Under the pieces are notes generated by a model. The model ran no database searches and was not told the DNA's origin. It was given only the letters and a program-made list of their open reading frames with translations. A program made the position numbers and the translations under genes. DNA of 64,000 bases from the NCBI GenBank assembly GCA_012927585.1, contig JABBOY010000022.1:186001-250000 (forward strand), read 5' to 3'. Positions within the stretch are counted from its first letter, which is position 1, and every line of letters starts with the position of its first letter. The stretch comes from Glaciimonas sp. (GTDB lineage: Bacteria > Pseudomonadota > Gammaproteobacteria > Burkholderiales > Burkholderiaceae_D). Below, piece by piece: positions 55,447 through 64,000 of this stretch.

Positions 55447-55490
55447 TCAGGTTTATTTATGATATGAAGCATGAAGTTGCGTAATTTCAA

Positions 55491-55547
55491 GTAGTACATG
55501 CCTCGGTGCCTGCGGCCCGGCGCAGGCACCGAGGCATGCACTGCTAC
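55491..55547. repeat. Imperfect palindrome, relative of 2426-2475
   Basis: CATGCCTCGGTGCCTGCG and its complement pair over 18 bases around GCCCGG, with an imperfect outer GTAGTA/TGCTAC. The order GTAGT-CA-GCCTC-GTGCCTGC matches the 50-base palindrome after gatA. Confidence 0.8.
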
Positions 55548-55576
55548 AGTAATATTTTACGCAAGTCCCAAGCGCT

Positions 55577-56239
55577 TCAAATCGGTGAGATTTTGATGAA
55601 ACGTTTTTGCGGCCGCTTTGGCCTGAGACGGGACACTAACCGCACCAGCAGTAGCGCTGCCACGATCAGTCCGAGCAGAATCGGCTGGGCGAAGTCATGT
55701 TTGCCCGCCTTCATCCACCAGAAATGCACGATCGCCAGCGGTGCAATCAGGTAAATAAGACGGTGCAGCCATTGCCAGCGCTTACCACCCATGAGGCGCA
55801 CCATGCGGTTGGTGCTGGTGGCCGCCAACGCAGTCAGCAACAAAAAATTGATGAAGCCGACCGTAATGAAAGGGCGCTTGATGACATCCTTGAACATCTC
55901 GGTCAGATCGAAAAAATGGTCGAACCAGATGAAAGTCGTAAAGTGCAGGCTGGCGTAAAAGAAAACGAACAAACCGAACATGCGGCGCAACTTAATTAGC
56001 CAGGGCCACTGCAACCATTTGCGCAACGGCGTCACGGCTAGGGTGATGCAGAGAAAATACAGAGTCCAGTCGCCGCTATTGCGGGTGATGAATTCAATCG
56101 GATTGGCGCCCAATCGGTCGGTTAGAGCAAACAGCGCCAGACGCAAAAAAGGTAGCACGCAAAGCAGGAAAAGGCTGACCTTGATGCCGCTGAATTGTTT
56201 CGGCGTTGGGTGAAATGACAGGCTGCCGGCTAGGGTCAT
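55577..56239 (-). CDS. msrQ: MsrQ heme-binding membrane subunit
   Basis: A 220-residue membrane protein that feeds electrons to MsrP for periplasmic methionine sulfoxide repair. Six helices are expected; YASLHFTTFIWFDHFF and WLHRLIYLIAPLAIVHFWW carry the heme-ligand His residues typical of YedZ/MsrQ. It starts 12 bases after the msrP stop in the same operon. An upstream frame opposite strand is a shadow. Confidence 0.92.
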   Translation of the reverse strand: MTLAGSLSFHPTPKQFSGIKVSLFLLCVLPFLRLALFALTDRLGANPIEFITRNSGDWTLYFLCITLAVTPLRKWLQWPWLIKLRRMFGLFVFFYASLHFTTFIWFDHFFDLTEMFKDVIKRPFITVGFINFLLLTALAATSTNRMVRLMGGKRWQWLHRLIYLIAPLAIVHFWWMKAGKHDFAQPILLGLIVAALLLVRLVSRLRPKRPQKRFIKISPI

Positions 56240-56251
56240 CGCAATATAGCC

Positions 56252-57229
56252 TTAGAAAAATTTCTTCAGATCCATCCCGGCATACAGGGATGCGACCTCG
56301 TTATAGCCGTTGAACATCAGCGTCTTGCGCTTCTTGGTTAAAAAGCCGTCTTCGCCGATGCGCCGTTCGCTACCTTGCGACCAGCGCGGATGATCGACTG
56401 TGGGATTGACGTTCGAATAAAAACCATATTCCTGCGTTGCAGCAAGGTTCCAGGCCGTTTTCGGCTGCTCCTGGATAAAGCGAATCTTGACAATCGACTT
56501 GGCTGATTTGAAGCCGTATTTCCAAGGCAGAACGACCCGCACCGGCGCGCCGTTCTGGTGCGGCAAGATTTCGCCGTACATGCCGAAAGTCAGCAGCGCC
56601 AGCGGATGATTGGCTTCGTCCATGCGCAAGCCTTCGACGTAGGGCCAGTCCAGCACCGAACTGCGCAAGCCGGGCATCTGTTTCGGGTCGGCCAACGTGA
56701 CGAATTCAATGAATTTTGCTTTGCTGGTCGGCTCGACCTTTTTAATCAGCGCAGACAACGAATAGCCGATCCACGGAATCACCATCGACCAGCCTTCGAC
56801 GCAGCGCAAACGGTAGATGCGCTCTTCCAGCGGCGCCAGCTTCATCAGACTATCCAAATCCAGCGTCATGGGTTTTTTGACTTCGCCTTCGATGGCGATG
56901 CTCCAGGGCCGCGTCTTCAGGCTGCCGGCGTACTTGGCTGGATCCGCCTTGTCGGTGCCGAATTCATAAAAATTATTGTAGGTAGTCGCATCCTTGTAGG
57001 CGCTCTGGCGATCCATCACAACATAGGCCAGGTTGGGTTTGCCGACCAGTTTCTGGGGGACATTCTGTGCCAGCGCCTGGCGCGTGGCCATCTCCAGCAA
57101 CGCGCCGCTGGCGATTGATCCGGCTGCGATCTGCTTGATAAAGTTGCGGCGCGATTCAAAAATATGCCTTGGGGTGATTTCGGAAGAAAAGGGAATCTCG
57201 ATTCCGTTCGGGCTACGCTTGATCAACAT
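56252..57229 (-). CDS. msrP: MsrP periplasmic methionine sulfoxide reductase
   Basis: A 325-residue molybdopterin enzyme. The twin-arginine signal is [13 protein letters not shown] at about residues 25-40. The Mo-ligating Cys is in [18 protein letters not shown], and [13 protein letters not shown] and [17 protein letters not shown] are family motifs. It reduces protein-bound Met sulfoxide in the periplasm, with electrons from MsrQ. Confidence 0.95.
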   Translation of the reverse strand: MLIKRSPNGIEIPFSSEITPRHIFESRRNFIKQIAAGSIASGALLEMATRQALAQNVPQKLVGKPNLAYVVMDRQSAYKDATTYNNFYEFGTDKADPAKYAGSLKTRPWSIAIEGEVKKPMTLDLDSLMKLAPLEERIYRLRCVEGWSMVIPWIGYSLSALIKKVEPTSKAKFIEFVTLADPKQMPGLRSSVLDWPYVEGLRMDEANHPLALLTFGMYGEILPHQNGAPVRVVLPWKYGFKSAKSIVKIRFIQEQPKTAWNLAATQEYGFYSNVNPTVDHPRWSQGSERRIGEDGFLTKKRKTLMFNGYNEVASLYAGMDLKKFF

Positions 57230-57410
57230 GATGACTCCAGAGCGTGATGTTGGCGGTAAGTTGGTATGTTGGGGGGCGCTAATGCAATTTTATGCAATTA
57301 TTTGAATTGGCGCTTGCACTATGCGCGCCTGGCCAATCGAGCCCGATAGCCGGAAACCGGATTGCCAGTCAATCCGGCCAAGGCGAGATCGGCTGACGGC
57401 TGACGACGAT

Positions 57411-57791
57411 TTATTTAACGATGTGCCAGACGCTGTTGAAGCCGTCGCCGGTCTTGTCGCCGGGCTTGCGGTCCTTGCTCCACAGGTACAGCGGCTTGCC
57501 CCGAAAAGCCCATTGTTTCTGGCCGTCATCGCGCATGATGGTACTGTAATCACCCTTTGCCTGATCGGCTTTTTGTGCCGCGAACGGAATCCAGTTGACC
57601 GCGCAAGGGCCGTTACAGGCGCTCTTGCCGCTGTTCGCAGCATCTTTGTCGAAAGTGTATAGGGTCATGCCGGCAGCATTTGTCAAAATGCCGTCGGCCG
57701 TCTTGGCCGGCATTTGCGCGCCTGCCAAGGAGGCGGCCCCTACCAACAGCGCTGCGACTAAAAGGGAATATGCAGATGGAATGATTTTCAT
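57411..57791 (-). CDS. Secreted repeat protein with YxWxxD-type motifs
   Basis: A 126-residue exported protein with a signal peptide (about 1-26, AYSLLVAALLVGAASLAGAQ). It has two 'secreted repeat of unknown function' units: GMTLYTFDKDAANSGKSACN and GKPLYLWSKDRKPGD, with a Cys pair in CNGPCAVNW. Such proteins occur near electron-transport genes. Function unknown. ATG 57791 starts the signal peptide. Confidence 0.8.
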   Translation of the reverse strand: MKIIPSAYSLLVAALLVGAASLAGAQMPAKTADGILTNAAGMTLYTFDKDAANSGKSACNGPCAVNWIPFAAQKADQAKGDYSTIMRDDGQKQWAFRGKPLYLWSKDRKPGDKTGDGFNSVWHIVK

Positions 57792-57900
57792 GATGATCCT
57801 TATCAAACTGGTTAGTCGGGTGCGCCATGTCTGCAGCACACCCTGTGTTTGACAGTGGAATCTGGGCTTTATTCCATTCCGCCCGAATTATTTATAATTT

Positions 57901-59052
57901 TTACAATTCGCCGTAAGAATGCAGGCCGGAAAGGAACATGTTCACGCCCAAAAAGGCGAATGTAACGACCACCAAGCCGCCCAGTGCCCACCAGGCCGCC
58001 ATGCGCCCACGCAGACCCTTCATCAGGCGCATGTGCAGCCACGCTGCATAATTGAGCCAGACGATCAAGGCCCAGGTTTCTTTCGGATCCCACGACCAGT
58101 AACCGCCCCAGGCTTCTGCCGCCCATAGCGCGCCTAAAATAGTGGCGATGGTAAAAAAGGCGAAGCCGACTGAAATAGCCTTGTACATCACGTCATCCAG
58201 CACTTCCAGCGATGGCAGACGATCGACCAGGATGCCTTTGGATTTGAGCAGGTAGGCAACCGCTACCATGGACGCTAGTGCGAACGTGCCGTAACCGATG
58301 AAGTTGGCAGGCACATGGATTTTCATCCACCAGCTTTGCAGCGCCGGCACCAGCGGCTGGATATTAGCGGCGTCGCGCGACACGGTGTACCAGAGCAGGA
58401 AACCGACCGCAGCAGAAATCACCAAAAGCACGAACGGCCCCAATTGGCGAGTCGCATATTGCTGTTCGTAATACAGATAAAACAATGCGGTAATCATCGA
58501 GAACAGGATGAACACTTCATACAAGTTCGACACGGGTATATGGCCGATGTCAGCGCCGATCAGATATGATTCGTACCAGCGCACCAGCATGCCGGTGAAA
58601 CCCATTACCACCGCAGCCCAGCACAATACTGAACCGACCGAAGACCCGAAATCCGACCTGGCAATTAAACCGATCCAATAAAAGATGGTCGAAAGCAGAA
58701 ATAAAGTCGCCATCCACAAGATCGCCGACTGGCTTGACAGCAGGTATTTGAGCAAAAATTTCTGGTTAGCCATCGCGAGCGAACCGCCGTACAGTGCAAT
58801 GGCATACAGACTCAGAATCGCCAGCAAGGCAAACAGCCATCGCACTGGTTTCCAGTTCCAGCCCAGCCATGCGAAAGTCGGCGCAGCCAGCACCAAGATC
58901 GATTTTTCGTAAATATCCATGTGCTGGCCGTACATGCTCAAACCGGTCAGCGAAGCCGCGACCAGTGCCGCCGCATACAACCAGTCAAGCACTGACAGAC
59001 GCTTGAAGTAGCCGGATTGTGGCGAGTAACTTGCTTGTTGCGTCAATTGCAT
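57901..59052 (-). CDS. ccsA: Cytochrome c maturation protein CcsA (ResC)
   Basis: A 383-residue membrane protein, the heme-delivery half of System II cytochrome c synthetase. The WWD-type heme-handling motif is WGGYWSWDPKETWALIVW, and His residues in VHIPVSN-like and MKIHVPANFIGYG loops are candidate heme ligands. ATG 59052 follows GGAGA. It is encoded 77 bases downstream of resB. Confidence 0.92.
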   Translation of the reverse strand: MQLTQQASYSPQSGYFKRLSVLDWLYAAALVAASLTGLSMYGQHMDIYEKSILVLAAPTFAWLGWNWKPVRWLFALLAILSLYAIALYGGSLAMANQKFLLKYLLSSQSAILWMATLFLLSTIFYWIGLIARSDFGSSVGSVLCWAAVVMGFTGMLVRWYESYLIGADIGHIPVSNLYEVFILFSMITALFYLYYEQQYATRQLGPFVLLVISAAVGFLLWYTVSRDAANIQPLVPALQSWWMKIHVPANFIGYGTFALASMVAVAYLLKSKGILVDRLPSLEVLDDVMYKAISVGFAFFTIATILGALWAAEAWGGYWSWDPKETWALIVWLNYAAWLHMRLMKGLRGRMAAWWALGGLVVVTFAFLGVNMFLSGLHSYGEL

Positions 59053-59129
59053 GATGTTTCTCCGTTGTTGCCGGGGCAACTTGTTCAATAACACATTCAT
59101 AATTTTAGAAGTGTAGCGCTATCCTGCCA

Positions 59130-61250
59130 TTACTGCACCAGCGGGTCCGGCTGCGTCATTTGCTGCTTGATGGCATGGTAGTCTTTTTCGAAATCGAGCG
59201 TTTTGCGCTGCGAACTCATTGCCATCAGGGCGACCGAACCCGTATCGCCATCCTTGAGCCAGACCCACAAGCGGCGCTCGCGGATATAAAACATCGAAAA
59301 TATGCCCAGCGTCAGCAGCAGGCAACCGAAGTACACCACTTTTTTACCGGGCGAGCGGGTGACCTGGAACACGGAAGCCTTAACTTCTTCGAAACCCTGC
59401 AGTTGCAAATACACCGGCGCGCCATAAAAGAATGCATCCGATAGCGCGCTGGTACTCAATTGCAGAAAACGTGCATGTTTTTCGGTCGCATCAATAGGTG
59501 TCAAGCCGTCTTTTTCGCGAGCCGCCTGCCACAGATCCCACATGCTGCCGTTCAACACCTTCATAAAAATATTTGCTGCTTTTTCCTGTTCGGCGGGAGG
59601 GATATTATCGAGAAATTTCGATACCGCAGCATAACCGCCAGCCGTACTGTCGCCAGCGAACACCGACAAGCTTTTGCTAGCGGACTGTTGCAACTGGAAA
59701 TTCAACTCACCGCCGCCGTCGGACACACCCAGTAATGCGCGCCGGGTATAACGTTGCGCTGCCTGTTGGCGCAGGCTGGGGTCTCGCAAGGCGGCGCGCA
59801 AGCGCATCCATTCCTGTACGGTATTGTTATCGTCGGCTGGAATCCGTAGAAAACGGAATTGTTCCGCTGGCGTATCACGCGTGCCCGCCAGGAATACGTA
59901 GGCGCCGTCGAGCAGTATCGGCTGCATGTAATTCTGGAATTCGCGCGCTTGGCCGTTCTTGTCGCGCAATTTGTATTGCACGCTGGGGCCGGCGTTTTTC
60001 AGATTCTTATCGTTGGCATTTTTGGCTGCGGAACCGAGATGCTTGTCCAGTGTGCTGGATAATTTCTGGTTAAAAGACTTGTCAACCGATCGCAGATCCT
60101 GGCCCTGACCCATGTTTTCAATGTTGAACGGGCGAAATCCAGACCATTCCACCGTGTATTCGCCGCCGCTGCCCGGCTGATCGGCCTTGCTCAATACAGT
60201 CGTGTTGCCAACCACGCCGGCCATCGGGAACGTATATGCTTTGCTACCTGTCATCGGATAACCGGCCAGTTCCAGCTTGCTGCCGCCGTCTTCAAAGCTC
60301 GATTGATAAATGGCAACGCCCTTGTAAATCAGCGGCTTGTTGACCTCGATGGTAGCCGGGAACGTCTTGCCGCTCTGGTGATCGGTCACGACTACATCGC
60401 TGGCAAACAGCTTTGGCATGCCGGTGGAATAGAAGTTGATGGTGAATTTCTTGAGCAGGATTGAGAATGGCAAATCCTGGATCAGCACGCCATTTTGTTG
60501 CGGAATAATGGCCGTATTGCTGATGCCACCTTCAGGAATCAGGGTATTGCCGCGAAAAGTCGGATTAGCCAGACCCAGCCGGTGCTGCTCCGGGATATCG
60601 GCAATGATGCCGTTGCCGGCAAAGGGCGTTTTGCCCATGAACCATTGTTGAAATCGGATCGGCATGTCCGAATCCAGCAAGCCGCCGACGCAAATAATGA
60701 CGATTGCGCTATGAGCGAAAATATAACCCCATTTGTTGGCTGCGCCTTGCTTGGCGGCGATCAGTGTTGCCCGCTCTTTTTCGACGACTTTGGTCTTGTA
60801 TCCGCTGTCGGCTAGCTGTGCGACCAGACGCTGCGTCAGGCTGGCGCGAGATGCGCTGGACGCCCACTCGGCTTTGTGATGAAAATTACGCAAGGACTCT
60901 TCCCGTACGTTTTCACGCCAGCTACGCATGTCTTTGAACATCTTCGGCGCATTGCGGAAGATGCACAGCGATGTCGACAGCACCAGAAAAGCCATGATCA
61001 GCAAAAACCACCAAGTCGAATAGACGGTATACAAGCCGAATTTTCCGAGTATCTCAAACCAGAACGGACCGACCTGATTGACGTAATTCGTCATCGGCTC
61101 ATTCTGCTTCAACACCGTGCCGATCACGGAAGCAATCGCAATCAGCGTCAACAGGCTAATGGCGAAGCGCATGGAGGAAAGGAGTTCAACCGCGTCGGCG
61201 AGCCAGCGGCGGTTGGTCTTGATCTGTAATCCGGCAGTGCTTGTGCTCAT
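59130..61250 (-). CDS. resB: Cytochrome c maturation protein ResB (CcsB)
   Basis: A 706-residue membrane protein that forms the System II synthetase with CcsA. Helices are near residues 25-45, 75-100 and 170-190, then a large periplasmic domain (about 210-610) and a last helix near 620-645 (VVYFGCLLLTLGIFSMFYI). The start ELLSSMRFAISLLTLIAIAS is typical of ResB. It probably thins or reduces apocytochrome for heme attachment, here for cytochrome c4 among others. Confidence 0.92.
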   Translation of the reverse strand: MSTSTAGLQIKTNRRWLADAVELLSSMRFAISLLTLIAIASVIGTVLKQNEPMTNYVNQVGPFWFEILGKFGLYTVYSTWWFLLIMAFLVLSTSLCIFRNAPKMFKDMRSWRENVREESLRNFHHKAEWASSASRASLTQRLVAQLADSGYKTKVVEKERATLIAAKQGAANKWGYIFAHSAIVIICVGGLLDSDMPIRFQQWFMGKTPFAGNGIIADIPEQHRLGLANPTFRGNTLIPEGGISNTAIIPQQNGVLIQDLPFSILLKKFTINFYSTGMPKLFASDVVVTDHQSGKTFPATIEVNKPLIYKGVAIYQSSFEDGGSKLELAGYPMTGSKAYTFPMAGVVGNTTVLSKADQPGSGGEYTVEWSGFRPFNIENMGQGQDLRSVDKSFNQKLSSTLDKHLGSAAKNANDKNLKNAGPSVQYKLRDKNGQAREFQNYMQPILLDGAYVFLAGTRDTPAEQFRFLRIPADDNNTVQEWMRLRAALRDPSLRQQAAQRYTRRALLGVSDGGGELNFQLQQSASKSLSVFAGDSTAGGYAAVSKFLDNIPPAEQEKAANIFMKVLNGSMWDLWQAAREKDGLTPIDATEKHARFLQLSTSALSDAFFYGAPVYLQLQGFEEVKASVFQVTRSPGKKVVYFGCLLLTLGIFSMFYIRERRLWVWLKDGDTGSVALMAMSSQRKTLDFEKDYHAIKQQMTQPDPLVQ

Positions 61251-61293
61251 GCTAGGCGATCGTCATCTTTAAAAAAATACCACTTTCAAACAA

Positions 61294-61320
61294 AAAAAGG
61301 GGACCGCTACGGCCACCCTT
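61294..61320 (-). terminator. Probable terminator of the cytochrome c4 gene
   Basis: On the minus strand GGGTGGCCGTAGCGGTCCCC can form an imperfect stem, followed by seven T. It lies between the cytochrome c4 stop and the resB start. Confidence 0.5.
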
Positions 61321-61433
61321 TCTGTACATTTTGTATTTTTTATTTTTATTCGCCATCCACCGTGAACTCGAAGTGCAAGCGAAACCGGCAACTGTACTGC
61401 TGATTCAGAAATGACATTACAATCAGCGTCCCG

Positions 61434-62099
61434 CTACTTTAGGCCGGCCACATAGTCTGCCACAGCTTTGATTTCATCGTCGGACATGCGTTTGGCGATA
61501 GCAATCATTTGCACACTGTTGCTGCGCGTGCCGGCGCGGTAACTGGTTAATTGCGCCACCGTATAATCCTGATGCTGACCGCCAATGCGCGGAAACTGGG
61601 CCGGGTTGCCGGCCCCATTTGGGCTGTGGCAACCGGCGCAAGCCGGAATATTTGCTTCGGCAATGCCGGCGCGATAAATTTTCTTGCCAATATCGACGGT
61701 ATCCTTATTTTTTGCAGCGCCGGGACTTGGCTTTTGCAAACTAAGATACGCAGCGATATTTTTCATGTCGTCATCGTTCAGCGCCTTGGCAAAACCGGTC
61801 ATGATGGCGTTATTGCGCGTGGGCCCGGTAAAGTCGACTAGCTGCTTATGCAGGTAGGCATCATGCTGCGCAGCCAGTTTCGGATTCTGCGTGATGCTGG
61901 AATTGCCGGCGGCGCCATGGCATGAGGCACAGGCAATAATATTGCGGGCGCTGTCGCCATTGGCAAAGAGAGCTTCGCCTTTGGCTGGATCGGCTTTGGT
62001 CGCAACCTTTTGCTCAGCAGCACTTGCGCTGGCAACGGTGGATACGGCCAGAGCCACGACAAATAGGGATTTTACAATTGGCAAAAAAATACGGTTCAT
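61434..62099 (-). CDS. Diheme cytochrome c4
   Basis: A 221-residue periplasmic electron carrier with a signal peptide (about 1-27, LFVVALAVSTVASASA). Two CXXCH heme sites are present, ACASCHGAAGN and ACAGCHSPNGAG, each with a later Met ligand (IMTGFAKALNDDDM and QMIAIAKRMSDDEI). Cytochrome c4 shuttles electrons to terminal oxidases. It lies upstream of resB-ccsA, the machinery that matures it. Confidence 0.93.
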   Translation of the reverse strand: MNRIFLPIVKSLFVVALAVSTVASASAAEQKVATKADPAKGEALFANGDSARNIIACASCHGAAGNSSITQNPKLAAQHDAYLHKQLVDFTGPTRNNAIMTGFAKALNDDDMKNIAAYLSLQKPSPGAAKNKDTVDIGKKIYRAGIAEANIPACAGCHSPNGAGNPAQFPRIGGQHQDYTVAQLTSYRAGTRSNSVQMIAIAKRMSDDEIKAVADYVAGLK

Positions 62100-62284
62100 T
62101 CAAGCACCTTGAGACTGAATATTAAAATTTGCCCTAATGGCAGCCATCCTGCTACGTTTGCATAAATTGCAGTCATTGCTGCACACGACTTCGCTTATTT
62201 GCGGCGCGATCATACATAACCCCTTATTGTACAATAGCTTCCTGGCGTTTTTGCCCATTTTAGCTGCATTTATTCTTTAAACCT

Positions 62285-63004
62285 ATGTCCATACTTTGGC
62301 AAGCCCGCTTCTTTACCACGGTAAATCATCTCCGTAATTTGCCGGATACGCACGTCCCGGAAGTCGCTTTTGCCGGCCGCTCCAACGCCGGCAAATCCAC
62401 GGCAATCAATCTTTTGTGCAACCAAAAGAAATTAGCGTTTGCTTCCAAAACACCTGGGCGCACCCAGCATATCAATTACTTTTCGATCGGCGGCTCCCGC
62501 GTCGGCCAGCATCGCAAGGATGAAACCATCGTCGACGAAATTCGTGCGCTGATGGTCGATCTGCCTGGTTACGGCTATGCAGAAGTTTCCGGCTCAGCCA
62601 AGCTGCACTGGCAGGAATTGCTCGGCGACTATGTGCGCAGACGGGAGCAACTGGCAGCGCTGATACTCATCATGGATGCGCGCCGCCCGTTTACCGCGCT
62701 CGATACCCAAATGCTGGATTGGTTCGCCACCACCGGAAAACCGGTGCACTGCCTGCTGACCAAAGCAGACAAGCTCAATCGCAACGAATCGGCCAACGCG
62801 CTGCGCCTTACGCACTCCATTCTGGCCAGTTACGTGGACAGCGAAGGCAAACCCTTCCCTTATACCGCCCAATTGTTTTCATCTCTGAAGCGCATTGGTA
62901 TGGAAGAGGCAGACCAGAAAATTATAGAATTGTGTGGACTGACGGCGATGGCAAGTCCTGCGCTTGCCCCCGACACTGCGGATATTGCGCCGCTTCAGGA
63001 ATAG
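62285..63004 (+). CDS. engB: Ribosome biogenesis GTPase EngB (YsxC/YihA)
   Basis: A 239-residue essential GTPase of 50S assembly. G1 is [16 protein letters not shown]2 [10 protein letters not shown]3 [10 protein letters not shown] and G4 [12 protein letters not shown]. The C-terminus is longer than usual by about 20 residues ([20 protein letters not shown]). It is followed by repeat copy 8. Confidence 0.95.
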   Translation: MSILWQARFFTTVNHLRNLPDTHVPEVAFAGRSNAGKSTAINLLCNQKKLAFASKTPGRTQHINYFSIGGSRVGQHRKDETIVDEIRALMVDLPGYGYAEVSGSAKLHWQELLGDYVRRREQLAALILIMDARRPFTALDTQMLDWFATTGKPVHCLLTKADKLNRNESANALRLTHSILASYVDSEGKPFPYTAQLFSSLKRIGMEEADQKIIELCGLTAMASPALAPDTADIAPLQE

Positions 63005-63014
63005 TGAATTACAA

Positions 63015-63076
63015 GGAGTATGATAGAAAAAGCATCTATTTCCGCATAGTAAATGCACGACTTAAAATATACCAAC
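63015..63076 (+). repeat. 62-base AT-rich intergenic element, copy 8
   Basis: GGAGTAT at 63015, 21 bases, CGCAT at 63043, 19 bases, ATATAC. It starts 10 bases after the engB stop, in the same direction, like copy 1 after gatB. Confidence 0.85.
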
Positions 63077-63117
63077 ACGTGTATACGTACAGTATGAAAA
63101 ATGGCGAAAAATAAAAA

Positions 63118-63150
63118 ATCCCTGAAGAAAGGGGAATGATCTTCAGGGAT
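63118..63150 (-). terminator. Hairpin between engB and hemB
   Basis: ATCCCTGAAG and CTTCAGGGAT are perfect 10-base arms around 13 bases. On the minus strand the stem is followed by TTTTTTATTTTT, so it best terminates minus-strand transcripts; on the plus strand the tail is AAAAGCCTTTT and weaker. Confidence 0.6.
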
Positions 63151-63152
63151 AA

Positions 63153-64000
<848 letters not shown>

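Larger units (their letters stand above)
54413..55452 (+). mobile_element. Degenerate IS1595-type element with an IS30 insert
   Basis: Perfect 20-base terminal inverted repeats ACCTGATTAGCTACCAACCT (54413-54432) and its complement (55433-55452) bound about 1.04 kb. Inside are the ends of an IS1595-like transposase and, between them, the C-terminal part of an IS30-like transposase. No target-site duplication could be recognised in the AT-rich flanks. The element cannot make an intact transposase. Confidence 0.82.

Overview
The window comes from a betaproteobacterium, most likely Burkholderiales and close to Oxalobacteraceae (Herminiimonas/Collimonas-like). The inference rests on protein content only: GatCAB amidotransferase next to mreB, an rsmB-DUF4390-ntrY-ntrX operon whose NtrX lacks the AAA+ domain, DUF1840 and DUF2917 proteins, a 3-hydroxybutyrate oligomer hydrolase, System II cytochrome c maturation (ResB/CcsA) with cytochrome c4, and MsrPQ. 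No species call is possible from the sequence alone. It is mostly chromosomal backbone with a few accessory patches; no tRNA, rRNA or CRISPR array was seen.

Layout. 0-15 kb is housekeeping: mreB (cut by the left edge), gatC-gatA-gatB, a DUF2721 membrane protein, a TPR glycosyltransferase-like protein, pyrE (TTG start), exonuclease III, the minus-strand operon rsmB > DUF4390 > ntrY > short ntrX > degenerate CobW-like protein, DUF1840 and 4-hydroxyphenylpyruvate dioxygenase. 15.8-22 kb holds a Cpx-like module (a Spy/CpxP-like protein divergent from an OmpR-type regulator and its kinase, with two opposed CpxR-like boxes between them), a large MscS-type channel and a LigB-type dioxygenase. 22-28 kb is an envelope cluster: an LpxR-like lipid A deacylase, then an ABC ATPase, an FtsX/MacB permease, a LolA-like periplasmic protein and an outer-membrane barrel that look like one export route. 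28.7-35 kb holds a PHB-oligomer hydrolase, a YVTN propeller/DUF305 pair lying between a broken copy and the intact copy of a B12-binding radical SAM gene. 35-39.5 kb is a loose region with small genes (two stress-type peptides, a 42-residue membrane peptide, a 54-residue lipoprotein), LysR/DUF2917, an MFS transporter and two perfect FNR-type boxes. 39.8-43.1 kb is topB-smg.

43.2-54.3 kb is a dense signalling island around fmt: a receiver protein, a receiver plus degenerate HD-GYP protein, a PAS kinase, an HDOD protein, a small SAF/PilZ-like-length protein, a globin-EAL-receiver-PAS protein, then (after fmt) an HD-GYP phosphodiesterase and a second, paralogous PAS kinase. Nearly all of its genes overlap by 4-26 bases or lie within 5 bases of each other. 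It is followed by an IS1595-type element interrupted by an IS30 fragment. 55.5-64 kb returns to backbone: msrQ-msrP, a secreted heme-free repeat protein, ccsA-resB, cytochrome c4, engB and hemB (cut by the right edge).

The most striking feature with no ready explanation is a 62-base intergenic element found eight times in 64 kb. All copies keep GGAGTAT, exactly 21 bases, CGCAT, 19-20 bases, then an A/T-rich ATAC end, while the bases between diverge. At least two copies also form the terminator of the neighbouring gene.
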